A DNA stretch of 64,000 bases from Andrena cerasifolii. Taxonomy: Eukaryota; Arthropoda; Insecta; Hymenoptera; Andrenidae. Below are positions 11,426-24,700 of this stretch, piece after piece (position 1 is the first letter of the stretch; every line of letters begins with the position of its first letter). Under the pieces are notes generated by a model. The model did not search any database. It was not told where the DNA came from and was given only the letters and a program-made list of their open reading frames with translations. The translations under genes were made by a program, and so were the position numbers. The DNA is taken from assembly GCF_050908995.1 (NCBI RefSeq), contig NC_135123.1:12338001-12402000 (forward strand), read 5' to 3'.

Positions 11426-14373
11426 CGTGAATGAATTGAGTTGGCTCTCGACCGTTCCGCACGTCGTGGGTTAATCAAAGAAATTCGCGGACACTTATTA
11501 CGATGCTTAAATAGTTTGCGACGTTTTTCGGTATCCCTCGTCCGAGGAGTATAAATACAAATTCATAGGACGCCTCGTCGTTACTTCTTTTACAAACGTC
11601 GATGGACCGTTGACGAGGATCGTTCGTGTGAGAATGCGTGCACACCAACGTGGCATCTGCGTGTCCTGGCCGTGTAAGAGTTGCATTAGTTATCTTCGGT
11701 GCCGGTGGAGGTGGTTCGAGGACGATAGGGGAGGAATGCAACCGTTGGTTTATCGACGAAGCGTGGGTTTCGGAGTGCCGTCTTCTGGCCGAGAATGCAG
11801 GTGCTTTATCTCCCGCGCGGAGGCCACGCGGAGGGAAAAAGGACGATCCAAAGGATTACTCCAAATAAACTTCTGTCGAGATGCGTTTCAGCCCGTATTT
11901 AACAGTGATACGGCCGCAGCCGGGACGGATTTTATATTTCACCGCGCCCTGGCCCGCTCCACTCTCGCCCCAGTAATTATCTGCCCTGTAAATCTTAGAT
12001 TTCTTAATCTGCTCTGGTGTCCTCAGTGGGTGACCACTGAAAGGCTTCCATCCGATGGCCGGGATCTTGGAAGTGGCCGCCAACCGTGGACATTTCTGCG
12101 TCCACGGCTAGGCACTTTCCGTGCCACTGCTCTGGGCATCTTTGTGCTTAACGAGGGGAACGAAATCTTAATAGTGGACGGACGGAGGAGAATGTTCCTT
12201 AAATACACCTGATATTTCAATTTGCCCATACTTGGATCAATCTACCCTCGAACCCTAGCTCCACCTTCCAACTCGATTCGAATGAAATTGAATCTTGTCG
12301 CTTAGAAGCCTCTGGAACACCTGTGGAGAAACGCCTGGCTGTCGTTCCTCCTTAATGACGTCCATTCTCATACGGCGTTAGCTCCAAGAGCCACGAGTTT
12401 CCCTGCTGACTTTCGACAGAAACGTAAACCTATAAGGGGTTCGAACGTTGCGAAAGCGGTGCGCAAAAACGGTCGTTGCACCCACGAGGAACAGGGAAGC
12501 AGTAAGCGGGAGGACAGAGGGGAGTGGGCGGCAGGTGAAGAGCGAGAAGAGAGGGTTTAACGAGGCAGGCGCTCAGCCAATGGCACTAATGACGCTAATT
12601 AATTGCTCCAAAGACGGCGACCAACCATTATGTACTTCTCACGGAAACACGCGAAACTTGGAGGAAGTTTTGTTAAGTCGCCTCTCGCCGAGTCGTTACG
12701 TTAACACCGAAAGAAATCGCCTGTACGGAATGCAGTTGCTGGTGTCGTTAGATCTGCACGGGTTTTTTTTTATTGTCGGCCGCCTTCGTTAACCCCATTC
12801 TTTAATCTGCAACGGGTTGTGGCTCGAAGCCATGAATTTGTGTCTCTGTTTACTATGTCGAGTACCGTGTAAGCGGAACCTGCCGAGAAACTCGACGAGC
12901 TTCTTGGTTCTAGGTATTTTCATTTGTAGGAGTAAACGCGGTGAAACCAAATCCAAGCGGCGCGCAGAAAGCAACAGTCACGGAGATGTTGAAGAGAACT
13001 CGGAGCTCGAAAGTGAATTCTTGTTCGTGGTGGATAGAAAATTCGCGAGGTTCGAGTTTTTCACAGTGTTCGGTTGGCACTAGATCGCATGGCGGTATTT
13101 TCACCACCGAATGTTTAATTACCGCGGCCAAGATGAACGAGATCCACGGGATCCTTAAAAGGCAGCAGTTCGAATCGCGATAGGCGCGAATGTCTATCGG
13201 GGAACGGGCGATAAGAGGTCGGAGGTCGAGATTCGATAAGGTTGCCCGCATTGTTCCCTGCCTGGCCCCCTCCTCGCCCTTCTCGTCCTCTCTAAGGAGC
13301 AATCAATCTGATGACTTAACTCGCGTTATCGCCGGCCGGCACAAAAATAACGCGGATGATCGAACGTGTCTTTTGCTTCACTGTTCTCGTTATCCGTACT
13401 GAATATCTCGCGTGTTGGAAATAATTTCAGGCTCCGTTACCAGCAGCACAGTAATTTCCACGACCACACGGCTAGTCGCGAAAGAAAAATTTGGCGAGTT
13501 TCGCGTTGGGTCTTGCAAGTAAGTAGCCACGAAAATTGCATTGTAATTCGTTTTATTCTTAGAGTGGTTGAAGTGTTTTGCATCGTGGGGAATTGTTCGA
13601 TTGAATATTAGAGTTGGTGAAAGAAAGTTGGAATCTTGATTACTTTTGCATCTGTTTTATTAATTTCTCAAAATGTTGTGACGAATAGTGTCCAGTATCT
13701 ACCTATTTTATTTTTCACTGAGAAACAAGAAGACTCGCGTTTCCTTGTTCCCTGAAGAATAACACTTGTCAGTTTTAACTTTCTCCCACGAATCAGTCGC
13801 AGTAAGTTATGAAAAGCTGTGTCGCGTAAATTTTTCCTCTCTCATTCGATCGATGTTATCTGCTTTGTAAACATGGATGCTGATGATCCCATCCTCCCTC
13901 GCACAAAATCGCTGCTCCATCTCTGGTAACCGGGTTGTCGCTGGACAAAAGCCACGGCAAGAATGGGCCACCTATGCTCACCTATTCTTGTTATCGTCCA
14001 ACGGAGGTATTGCACCGATATCGAATGAATGACCGGCTTTATGGCTCTCGATCTCGCGGCCGATACATCGAACGCGCATAACGTGTCCCGTGCACGCTGA
14101 TTACGTGACCGGATTTGCTGGGATTTCGAATCAAACGCCATCCAGGATGTCCTTTCCCCCCTCAATATTCCACACGGCTCTGGCATTCATAAAGTCCCTG
14201 AAGATAGGCAGGAATTTTGCACGCACTAAATGAAATTTACCTCCCCATCTCATCGAGCGAGATCCCTTCGAGGAAAAGTTGGACATTAATAATCTTGCTC
14301 CTCGAGGATATCAGAAATAACAAAATATTCAGCAGCGATATGGAAATAAGTTAAAAAAGAAGCAGATGCAGGG
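11426..14373. other. Gene-free spacer
   Basis: CpG-rich to about 13350, then more AT-rich. One weak candidate exon (13431-13518) is listed separately. No recognised protein domain in any frame. Confidence 0.5.
13431..13518 (+). other. Candidate small exon (88 bp), unconfirmed
   Basis: The segment is preceded by AATAATTTCAG, an acceptable 3' splice site with a possible branch point in GTACTGAAT about 35 bases upstream. It is followed directly by GTAAGT, a consensus 5' splice site (CAA/GTAAGT at 13518/13519). One frame through it is open (begins LRYQQHSNF, ends WRVSRWVLQ), but I recognise no family. The pyrimidine tract is weak, and such paired signals arise by chance in 64 kb. Treat as a pointer only. 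Confidence 0.18.
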
Positions 14374-14381
14374 ATTGTAGA

Positions 14382-14964
14382 TAGTGTTGGCTAGAACCGT
14401 GGTTTGTGAATCACGAGTGATCCGACCACGTTCATTCCCAATCACGGTGACTTTTCACAGTGATCCGTGATTTTCGTGATCGCTTCTGATTGGTGCAGGC
14501 AGAACAGTGATTCACGATTTTCGTGATCTGATTGGTGGAAAGCATAACTGCTCTTTGCACGCGCCATATAACCCCAATTTCTAATTTCTCTTGAAACATT
14601 CTCAAGTCCTCACTGTGCATATAGAATCTCAGTTGTATATTTTGAGCCAATGTAATCGTTCTTGATCTATTTAAATTAACGAATATTTCTTCACTTTAGT
14701 TAAAGAGTATAATATATACGTGAATACTTTAGCCAATCAAATCAGTGCGTGCACACATTGACTATTTATGAATGTATATACTAGGTATACATATATTCTC
14801 TGAATTAGCACGTTCTGACTGCAACACAAGCTATATCGAAGTATTTTATAAAAAATAATTCAATCAAGATCAGGAATTACGATGACAGTAAACATTTCAC
14901 TCGAGTTAAAAAAATCACGATCACTATGATAAATCACTGTTAGTGATTTTGCACTCCATCCCTA
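14382..14964. mobile_element. hAT-type inverted-repeat element (583 bp)
   Basis: The left end is TAGTGTTGG and the right end, read inward, TAGGGATGG. The flanks are a perfect 8-bp duplication ATTGTAGA (14374-14381 and 14965-14972). Subterminal sequence on both sides is packed with copies of TGATTCACG, GTGATC and AATCACT in both orientations, the layout of clustered transposase-binding sites. The interior is AT-rich and contains no transposase frame. The 8-bp duplication and TAGNGNTGG ends support a hAT origin. Confidence 0.9.
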
Positions 14965-17277
14965 ATTGTAGAGACTACTTAGTTTCCATATGCAATGGAG
15001 CCACATTGCTATTTATTTCCTCGCTCACAGTACAGTTAGATGGTACGTCCGTTTCATACAGATTTCCTTATCAATTATTTTATCGACACCGTCGATGGTC
15101 CCCGATCCAGGGGTGTTCATAACGCGGGAGAAGATCGTTTCGATCAGAGAATGGGGACGAAGTAGGAGGGAAGCGGTGGGTAGCTCGTAAGCCGCAATCA
15201 GCTTCGCGTTATTAACGTCCAGGTTTCTTCCTCGTAGCGACGTCTCGGTTGTGAAAAATATGGGTGCTGTAAGCTGCCCCATTAAAATACGGCTGTCCTT
15301 GACTGAGACGCCGATACCGTTCTCGATACTTGAGGCTGACTTCTTTGCAACGTTTCCACTTTTGTCGTAATCTCTCCACCTTGCCTCGAGTGTCCAGCGG
15401 AACGAGGGCGTCGCGTAAAGCCGAGGTTCATCGGGACAAATTATGTTTCTCTCTTGGATCTCTAGGGTTTCTCCTTTGGATCTTCGGTTTCGCGAAAACT
15501 CACCACTTGGCACACGCTCTGCGCGTACTTGCCAATATCCGCGATGGATACCTGCTCTGAACTCTTCCGATTCTTTTCGCGGTCCATTCGAAATATATTA
15601 GTGAACCGCGCGTAGGGATATTTGCGATGTAGGAGAGGGAAGAGGAACAATCAGGCGGAGTCCTTTCGATGAGGATCCACGAGCGTGTCCAGAAAGGTCC
15701 GAGATAAGAGTCGCGACGTCGTTATCGCGTGGCTGGCAGCACGGCTTGGCTTGGCGACGCGGGATGAATATTCAGCCGATGGCGGTGTAGGACCCAGCAT
15801 CCTCCGTTTCTTCGTTCTTGCCTATTTCCAGGCTGCACAATGCGAAGGTACACCTAGTGCACGGGTTAGTGGGCGCCCTTCTTTTCCTCCTCCCTGCGCG
15901 AGGGGCCTCTTCTTTGCTGGCCGACGGAGGGCGGAAGGAGAATGGGGAAAGGGTGGCTGGCTGGCTGGCTATCGGAAACCCTCGGCCCGACCAATGCCAC
16001 GCCGCCTTTATCGTTTTACAACAGAAAGGCGCACATCAGTCAACCGGTATCTCCTCACGGTTGATTTCCCGTGGCCGCCGCGGAACCGACTCTCTTCCTC
16101 CCTCTCCCTCTTTCTCTCTCCGTCCCTCGGCAACCCCCTGAGTCTCTTTTGCAAACCTCTTTCTCCCTCTTTCCGCGATCTTCACGCCTTTTCCCTCCCT
16201 CGTCGTCCTTCTTTCTCTCCACGCTCCCCTTTTCATTCTCCCTCTTTTCTCCGCGCCCCGGCTGCTCCCCGCACCCTCCTCGTCGCGGAGGCGACTCCGG
16301 CAGGAGGTGTAGCTGTAGGTGGAGCAGATAGCGGGACGTAGCGGTCCCGGCTGCGGTAGTTATGAAAACATATGAAATATATTCAATCTGGGCCGACGCG
16401 ATAACACCGCCGCCGACCACGGACCAACCGCCCTCTCCCTCTCTTCCACCCTCGTGGCGGACCCTTGCACAGCCACCTATGCACGGTGAACCGGGAGCAG
16501 GTGTGTGTGTTCGTGCGTGGCCGCGTGTGTGCGAGAACGACGCATATAGGTCGGGGGTTGCGAGGAGGAGGCTGCACGCTGCTCCTCGCCCTCGTCGGAT
16601 CCGCTGGAAATTTCAATAGGTGCGCGAGGAGATTGCGGCGACGCTCGTGGAACGATCCACGGGGGATGGGAACGATTGCCACTTGCTATCGGATGGATTA
16701 GAATGGCCCTGGATGGCGAGTCGACTCCGTCAACAGATGATTCTTACAGCTCGCGCGACGAAACATCTGGGAAGAATGAATTCCTTTCTAAAGTGCAGGT
16801 CGTGGGGATGATCTTTAACAGAGAAACATTTTTGATACCTTGCTGCGGGGAAGTACTTACGAATTCTTTAGGTAACCAGTCCAGGATTCGTTTTCCAAAC
16901 CTTCACCTAGGTAGCCGAATTGACAGAGCATATATCGCAGTAGTTACTCTCCAACCCTTTCCAACGCTATCAGAATTTCGTTTCGGTTCGTTCGTCTTCG
17001 CGAATTTCGCCTGGTTGGCAGGCAGCGAACGCAGTAACGACGAGTCACCTCTCGCCCTCGACGAGTCACATAATATACACCCACACGACCGCGCGTACGT
17101 GTGAGCGGAGACAGAGAGAAGGCACGCTGACGGGAGCGAGAGGGGTAGAGTTTGTTATCGTTATCGCGCGACGTGGCCGCCGCGGCGATCGCGATAACGG
17201 CTCGCCACCGCTCTTATCGGCGCGCCGCGCCACGCCGCGCCGGTTTGCTTCGCCCCGTACGTATATTCCGCGCCGCA

Positions 17278-17335
17278 TCCATTCCAGCTCGCTCCACTTC
17301 GCCCTGGACGACTCGTATTTTCGCGCCACTTCACG
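17278..17335 (+). repeat. 58-bp direct repeat, copy 1
   Basis: This copy begins TCCATTCCAGCTCGCTCCAC and ends CGCGCCACTTCACG. It matches 17914-17970 over its full length with only a few changes around the central CCTGGACGACTCG / CTGACCGACTCG segment. The flanking sequences share no comparable homology. I recognise neither a transposon family nor a gene in it. Confidence 0.85.
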
Positions 17336-17913
17336 GACAGCCCCTCGAAGGACCGAGCTTTCCACTCTGCTGAAATTTTTCCCCCCTTCGTTCGTGGCGC
17401 GGTGGAAATCCGCTGATTCTGATCACGAAACGCTGCGTATGGAACTGCGGGATTATTCTGATCGCGAGACGTCGATGGTTGCGATTGCTCTGGTCCAGGG
17501 ACGTTGGAGACTCGATAGCGAAAAGGAACTCCTAATTTCGGGGATCGATCTTCAGATTCGTGGTATCTGTGGAGGAAGATCGTCAAGAAACAAGCGAGTC
17601 AAAGAATTTTCATTTTTCCACCCCGTCTATCGCCCTGGACGATGGCAAACACCGCCCCGAAGATAAGCATCTCCGTTCCCCAGCTATCGATTCCGCGCGA
17701 ACTTCGTACAATTTCTTTTACACGGCAATGCTATTCTAATTACGGGCGAGTGGAGCGAGCGGTGGACTCGCGTCGCGTTTCATCGAAGCGGATACGATCG
17801 CAGATACGTATCGGCCCGCGTATTACAGATAGTTGCCTTCTGTGTGTGTTTTTTTTTCCCAGCGCTGGAATAAGGATAAGCGATAACGAGTGGGCGACTT
17901 TCTTATCGTCGCG

Positions 17914-17970
17914 TCCATTCCAGCTCGCTCCACTTCGCCTGACCGACTCGTATTTTCGCGCCACTTCACG
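17914..17970 (+). repeat. 57-bp direct repeat, copy 2
   Basis: Second copy of the repeat at 17278-17335, in the same orientation, about 636 bp downstream. Conservation is strongest in TTCCAGCTCGCTCCACTTCG and in ACTCGTATTTTCGCGCCACT. It could be a duplicated regulatory segment or a fragment of a dispersed repeat; no terminal structure is visible. Confidence 0.85.
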
Positions 17971-18499
17971 ACGATCAAACGGCTCGTGCTGCGCAGCGAA
18001 GGAGAGGGGGCGAGCCCGTGGATCACGCTTCCTCGATCGCAGGATCGATGAAGTAAATTATGCGCGGGCATTTTTCCACGTACGGGCCCCGCTGTTTTGC
18101 ATAGCGATTAAGACGGCTCTTTATCGGCCCTTCCTACTCGAAACGAACCCACGTAAGGGACTCCGTAGGGCGAGCCGCTTGTAAAACCAACCGAGATAAA
18201 TAATCGGCCGGCGATTAGGAATTTCTCTGATAATTATAATGGCCGGCAACGCGCGCGCGCGCGCCACGGTATTCGGGAACTTTGAAATATCTCGCTCAGG
18301 TGAAGTTCTATTTTAAGTAATCGCGCTGCGCGACGATAAGCTGGCTAAGTTGTACACGGTCGAAGTAGTTTTGCTTCTGGTAAACCATTCTTTAGCTTCG
18401 GCACAGAAAGACAGTCTCTATTGAACTCATTTTTCGTGGCTCCATCGAAAAGCTAAGCTGACTCACGAGCCAGCCGATGTGTTGCGGGATTCGACACTA

Positions 18500-18788
18500 C
18501 AACCCCTGGCAATAAGTTTCGAACCAAACGCAAAAATACGAAATTAACGAGAAACACCAATATTTTTTATGTAAAATATGCAACGGTATATATATGAAAC
18601 GCGTGGCAATGCTAAATTGGTCTATTTTAAAGTAAAAGCACCAAAAATAATTAAGAATTTTGTTTATTATATAATACAAAATATGGAAGAAACAAAATGT
18701 GTCTGCATATTATACATAAAAAAAATATTGGTGTCTCTCGTTAATTTCGTATTTTTGCGTTTGGTTCCGAACTTATTGCCAGGGGTTG
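18500..18788. mobile_element. TA-flanked MITE with about 85-bp inverted ends (289 bp)
   Basis: The left end begins CAACCCCTGGCAATAAG. The inverted match to the right end continues for about 85 bases, with roughly four substitutions and a 2-base length difference in a T-run. TA lies outside both ends (18498-18499 and 18789-18790). The two arms make up most of the element, so its transcript would fold into a long hairpin and could yield small RNAs (inference). There is no coding capacity. TA duplication suggests Tc1/mariner-type mobilisation. High arm identity suggests a fairly recent insertion or conversion between the arms. Confidence 0.88.
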
Positions 18789-18790
18789 TA

Positions 18791-21700
18791 ATCAGGCTAG
18801 AGTCATAAAGTGCTTCATCAAGACCCTTCGATCTTTGCTCTTAATCCTGACAAAGAATCTTCACCGCTCTTTAGATTTGACTAAAATAAATTGGGCACAG
18901 ACGACGAAGAGAAGTCCCTCGGAAGTAGTCACGTAAGAATCCACTATCGCTGATGATCTGGCCCACCATTTCAGTTCCCACCCCTCCCATTATCTTTACA
19001 CATTTCCACCCGAAAAACAGCGATTCCATAGAGATCCCTGGAAGAAGGTAAGAAAAGGAGAATAAAACAGGGCGAGGTTGGCACGGAGCGCGGTTGTTCG
19101 GTTTCGTGGCGGCATTCGCGGCGGTGATTTGGCGGGATCGCAGATCGCGATAACTCGGCTAAGTAAGATCGAGGTGTCGGGCGAAGGAGGGTGGACTGCC
19201 ACGAGCATAAACTCGCTCCCTAGAACCGGCAGCAGCGTAGTCGCCCCCTACACCGCCACGTCCCACGTCGATCCACGGTTTAGGGGATGCGAGGCACGCG
19301 ACTGCCGCCCCATTGCACCGCGTTAGTTTCCACCCTTGCCGCTTTTTCGGCCCACCCCCTCGCCCCGCTCGCCCTCGTTGGCTGCGCGCCATCGAACAGA
19401 GACGAATCCCTTTTATGCTTTCCTGGCTACCTTGGCGCATGACCTACCCCTTGTAAATCCTCGTTATGGCCGCGTATACGTGCCCTTTGCTACCGCCGAG
19501 ACCGAGCTCGACCCGTTTCGCGTTTTACCACGATGCACGCGCAGCTTTTTGGATATTCCTGGCACGGTGCTCTACGTACGTTTAAATTCTCGCGACCAAG
19601 ATGAAAGATAGAAGGAGGGGCAGCAGCATTTTGTTCTAACGCGAAAAATACTAGCTTAATTTTTGACGAAGCATTGTTTATCCTCGTCGATTTATTCGAT
19701 CGTCGCGCGCGATCCGATCTCGAGGGGATGAAATGCGACTGTTACGCATTGACGTATTTTTCTCCGTGGATATTTTGTTCAGGTACTAGGAATTTCAGAA
19801 GAGCTTCCAGGAATCAGTAGAGTTCCTCTGTATCAATATTCCAAATATATCTACAGGAGTTGACGAGTTGGTATGCTCGTCCAATTAACATAATTACGAA
19901 ATTCGTGGGAAGCAACGTTTCCGCCGCTGGATCGAATTATACTTTGCTCGATATAGGAGGCTCACTCTCTCTAGAAGAAATTCATGCCGATTCCCGTCAC
20001 GTACCGCGTAGGATGCACTTACAGCGCATTACACTCGGAGCTGCAATTAACCCCAAAGAAGGAGCAACGAAATGAGCGAACCGGTAGTAATTGGTCGCGA
20101 TCACCGTGCACTGCGCGCTCGTTCGTCGATCGTATCTGACGGCAATGATCGGCCTGAATCGCCGTAGATAGGCGATATCGATCTCCGATCGATTAACACC
20201 TCGGCGAGATAACGAGGAAACACGGTCGATAATCTCCGTGCAACGGCTGGACGATAAGCGGCGTCGTGCTCCCTCTCCCGGACTCGCCGGCACCGTGAAT
20301 TATATTATGATAATCGACGATCTCCCATTAACATATTAATATAAGTCAACCGTATAACTCAGCCGTGTAAAAATGCGATGCGATAATATTCATTTCTGTT
20401 CGACCCGTTTCTGCGCCGCGGCAGGCATTAATCAACGCCTGATGAGGCCACGAAATCGCCATTCCATCATCTTGCCCGAGAATTTTCCACGAGGGAAACT
20501 CGCGTCCTCGCTTCCCAAGATTGTGTATCAGCGTAGGGTGCATAGGAAGTTGGAGGAAGTTGGTATATGGAGATGCGACCCTTTCAGAGATCCCTACTCT
20601 TTCCCATTATCATAAGACACTCAGGCACTTAATTGCCGATTTATCGTTCGATGGATCATTCGCGATTGAAGAGCTCGAGCGTTGCAGGTATTTGCAGAGA
20701 AAGTCTCGATAAACATTGTTCCTTGTATCTGGCTGGCATCTGTGGGAGTTATAATTGATCTTGATGACACGGGAAAGAGCGAGCAGGTGATTTTTATCGT
20801 TTTTCGTGGACAGCTACAGGGAAGAGGTTCTCCAAAGCGTGTCTCTATCCTCCGTTCCTGTTTCTCTGTCTATCGTCGACCGGATCGTGCCGCTTCTGCG
20901 TGCAGTGTAGGCAGTAGGTAGTAGGTAGTAGGTTGTGTAGGGAGATACGATCTCGACAGCGCCTGGCCATCGAAGCAAATCGATTAATTGGGAACGAACG
21001 CGCGCCCGATCGCCACGCTCTGACGTCTAAAAACCAGCTCGACCGTGTTTACCGCAATAACGCGAATATCCGCGCCGCGACGAAAAAAGGCAAGCCAAAA
21101 GTCGAGACAATCGCGTGTGAATTCGCGGACCCGCCGACTGCGCTACGTGCACGCCTCGCTGCTCCAACCGGCATTAATCTCGCCTTAAGATAAGTGGTCG
21201 ATAGGGGTGTTCAAAGATCCTCAGCTTTGTCCCTGAATTTGTTGTCGCAACAGATCGATCTCCGTTTCCGTTCTCCATCATTTTCCACCGCCTCCGCAAA
21301 GCTCGGCCTGTCCGATACAATGGCATTCTCAATCGACAGCTGAGCACGCACAGTTCGCAAGCTAAGCTCGATAATTCCCATTCGAATTCCCTGCGATCTT
21401 ATCGTCGAATCGCCGCGGCAGCATATTTTTCGCCCCCGACGATATCAGCGGTCGCTTATCGGCGACGAAAATAAATCCTCGATTCTTTGGGCGTGTTGGC
21501 GCTTATGAAATTGCATTCCGACACGACAGATTGTCAAACTCCGCGGCGCGCGGACCTGGGGGGGGGGGGGGCCGATTAAAGGCCGTGGCAGAGCGAGAGG
21601 CAGCGCCGCTGGACGAGAAGCCGGTCGGACGTGTGCGACAAGCACGCATGGATGCGCGGCAAGGAGATCCCCGTGATCTGGTGGTTGGAAAAAGAAGACG

Positions 21701-24700
21701 GGGAGTGGAGATCCGTCGTCTTCGGGGCCTCATTGAAACAGAGAGGGCCCGGATTCCGGGCAACGGGGGCCCGGATAAAAAAGGGTTTTCTGGCCGCGAT
21801 GAGAAATTCGATCCCGATCGCATCGGTCGGGGATGCCTCCTTTTTGCAATTCCTATCGAGTTTCGCGTCTCCCCGCTTAAATCTCGATTTAATCTGCTTC
21901 GCCAGTGGGAGTGGGGCGATTTTTGTCGCCTCTCGAAATCCTTATATAACGCGGCTGGCATCGATCCCTGTAAATATCACGGAGGACGCCAGACATCTCT
22001 GCGCCGATGCTTGGAATCGTGCAGCGGATGGGACAGAGGAGAGCGGATAAAAGTGTTAATTGGAAGATTACCGCGTGGCGAGAGATGTTGATTGTTGTCT
22101 TGTGATTGATCGGGTACGGATGCTGGAAGGTGTTTAGAAAGTTACTCGACGGAGTTTCCTCTTTTTCCCCTGGCGATCGTGCCGCGCGAAAAGGGGGAGA
22201 AGCGAGCAGAGGCGGCAGAAGGAGCGCTTTACTCTCGTAAAGCTTATCGGCGCCGTCGCGAACGACGCATGGAAACGAGCTGTTTCGTCACGACCGATTT
22301 TTTCCACCGTGCCTTCCTACGACGACGTCGCCCAGGAAGGAATCGTTTGCCCGCGATACACTAACGACATTTCCGTGACGCTCTGCGCGCTCTCGATCGC
22401 TTGGGACCCCATAAATATTTCCAAGCCGTAAACTTTCTCACGGGGAATAGACGAAAACCTTGCAGTTTCTTTTCTGCTTCCTCTAAACACACGAATTCGA
22501 TCGCCGCGCGTGATTAATCAACGTGGAGAGGTAAGTAATCGAATCTGTCCGCACTATGGAACCGCGAAGCTTTCCCACGCATCCGATCTTAATTAGAATC
22601 GATCTTATGGTGCGCATTGTCCGAGTCTATCGGAGAAGCGACATCCCCGAAGAAATAGCCGCGGCACGCGGGTGCATAGTCGGAGAGAGACACGTTCCTG
22701 TCCGTTTAGGAGAGCACAGCCGCAGATAAACGCTGGAGACGTGGAGGAGGGCCTGGGTCAGATGAGATTGTAGCAAGCCTGTGTATCGTTCCAGTCGAAG
22801 CTTATCGCGGGCAACGATAACACTTGGACGCCCCCAGATCACTCGATAACCACGTTATCGTCATCGGCCTCGTCCATCGGTCATCACTGCCGGCTAGCCT
22901 GATGGAAAAAGACCAGGTCCGCTCGTACTCTATCCGTGCCGCGACGAATAATAACACTGATACTAATAATAACAGCAACAACGATGACCATCCGCGATAT
23001 ATCCGTTTCATCATCCGCGGCAACGTTCATTTGCATCATCTCGATCTGCCTCGACGCTTCCTCGAAATCGTTGCGCGAGCGAAGACGCGATCGCGATACC
23101 GCGGATCCGCCGTATCGACGACCAGCTCGATATATAAATAGTCCCATTACGATATTTCCACCGATAAATCGCGAAAGCCCGGCTTTATCTTGTCAAAGTA
23201 GCCGCTCCGCGGCCCGTCAAAGATCACCAGGCCGCTCTGCCATTTAGGGTGAGACGCCCGTTGCAGTCAATGCCCAGCTCCGAATTAACGAAACCTTTCC
23301 GCGAAGGGGAAAGTTGCCAAACCACGGTGAAATTGTTTTTCCGCCTCGGAGTGCGAGTCTCGCGCTTCCGCGTCGCGTTTCTCGCCTTCTTAAAACAACG
23401 AAAGTTGGCTTTGCGGACCACGTTAGCAGTTCTACTCTACGATATTCGTTCTTCGATCCTCAGTTTATCAATTTCATCTGGCTTCTTTACTTTAGTCTCT
23501 TTTCTAAGCATCTCTGCCTCTCCTTCTGCATTTCCAATCTCTGTCTCCTTTTGATTTCCTAATTTACTTTAAAATTGCCGACTAAAATTCGTCGTCGGAA
23601 CATCGCGTTCTTCGGTAGCATAATTATCACACCTGCAATCGAAAGAACGAGATTGAAGCTCGCAAGTATAACAGAAGGCTCATCCACGCCGCGTGAGCTC
23701 GTGGTCGATCCCCGCGGGCAGACGACAATGCCAGACGGGTGTCCTCCCGTTTTTCCGCGACGGTCGGGTCAGGACTCCGTAGAAAAAGGATTAATACGGC
23801 CCTGGCATTCCCCCTGCGGCGGCCGAGCGCGGGCTTCGGTATCGGAAAGCCATGGGAAAGAAAGAATCCGCAGGAAAGTCATCTGGACGCGATGGGACCG
23901 TCCGATATCGCGGGCCTCGCATAAAACTCGGCTATCTTCGCAATCTGATGCCGCACGAACCAGTTTTCGGTCAGGGCGAGGATCCGCGAGGATCTCCCGG
24001 ACCTGGACGAACACCGTCTCCTCGCTCCGTCCCCCCTCGCCCGCCGCTGGCCCGCCTTTATCCGCTTCGGAATCCTCCCCGCGCCCCGCGCCCGGCCCTC
24101 GACGGGGCCTGAGAAAAGAGAAATACTGCCGGGGATCGATACACCCGGCGAGATCGATCGCGAGGAGAAAGCGAATCGTGCGCGCGTTCCTCGCCTCGAA
24201 AGTCGAACGTGCTTAATTGAAAAAAAAAGCGGCCAGGATTCGTGGTATGGCCGACTCCGATCGCTAATCCCCGCCGAGGGGTTGTCGATCGCCTCTCGAC
24301 CGCCTCCCCCACCCGCTGCTCTGGGCGCTCGATATTAATCGAACGATTTCAGCGATCCACCAGCTCGAGTTTTCATCCACTGGCTGAGCTGCTCGACTGG
24401 GTCCCGTTTTCTCACTACCGACGGCGGGACTCGCGTTGAACCGTGGGGAAAAGTTGGTCGGATACTGTCTCTCGATGTCGATCGTGGGATCGAGGTTTCC
24501 GCGATTTCATGTAGGAGTTGTGGGGGAGGGGGCTGTGCGTTTGATAAGTTCCAGAGCTGTGGCTGTTTGATACCGATCGAATGCTTGTCGCGCGTTTTGA
24601 TTAGGTTCCGGTAATCTCTGATTACCGTGAAGTGGGTGAGATTCAGTGGGCGATCGAGATAGCGAACGGTGCGCATATCTTCACGCTTCGTCGATGACCG

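Larger units (their letters stand above)
14973..18497. other. Gene-free CpG-rich spacer with C/T-rich tract
   Basis: No gene recognised. A 162-codon frame on the minus strand (15025-15513) has balanced composition but no domain I recognise and no clear splice context. A strongly C/T-rich tract spans about 16090-16260. Four TTATCG/CGATAA words cluster at 17155-17220. An alternating CG run lies at 18250-18264. A pair of direct repeats here is listed separately. Confidence 0.5.

Noticed and set aside
15025..15513. 162-codon minus-strand frame with balanced composition
   Set aside because: No recognised domain or flanking splice signals; length is within what chance gives in this sequence. A homology search would settle it.
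19763..19790. Second possible ratchet point (TTTTGTTCAG/GTACTA)
   Set aside because: The 5' splice half GTACTA is far from GTAAGT and the pyrimidine tract is interrupted by GTGGA.
20906..20940. let-7-like word AGGTAGTAGGTTGT
   Set aside because: It is part of a (GTAG)n run, the mature sequence does not match let-7 at its 5' end or beyond GTTGT, and no complementary arm for a precursor hairpin is visible.
21531..22091. 186-codon + strand frame with charged, helical-looking composition
   Set aside because: It begins beside a G-run, overlaps a second long frame with unrelated sequence, and shows no recognised family.
22520..22536. Isolated strong 5' splice site GAGAG/GTAAGT
   Set aside because: No plausible 3' splice site with an open frame at exon distance upstream.
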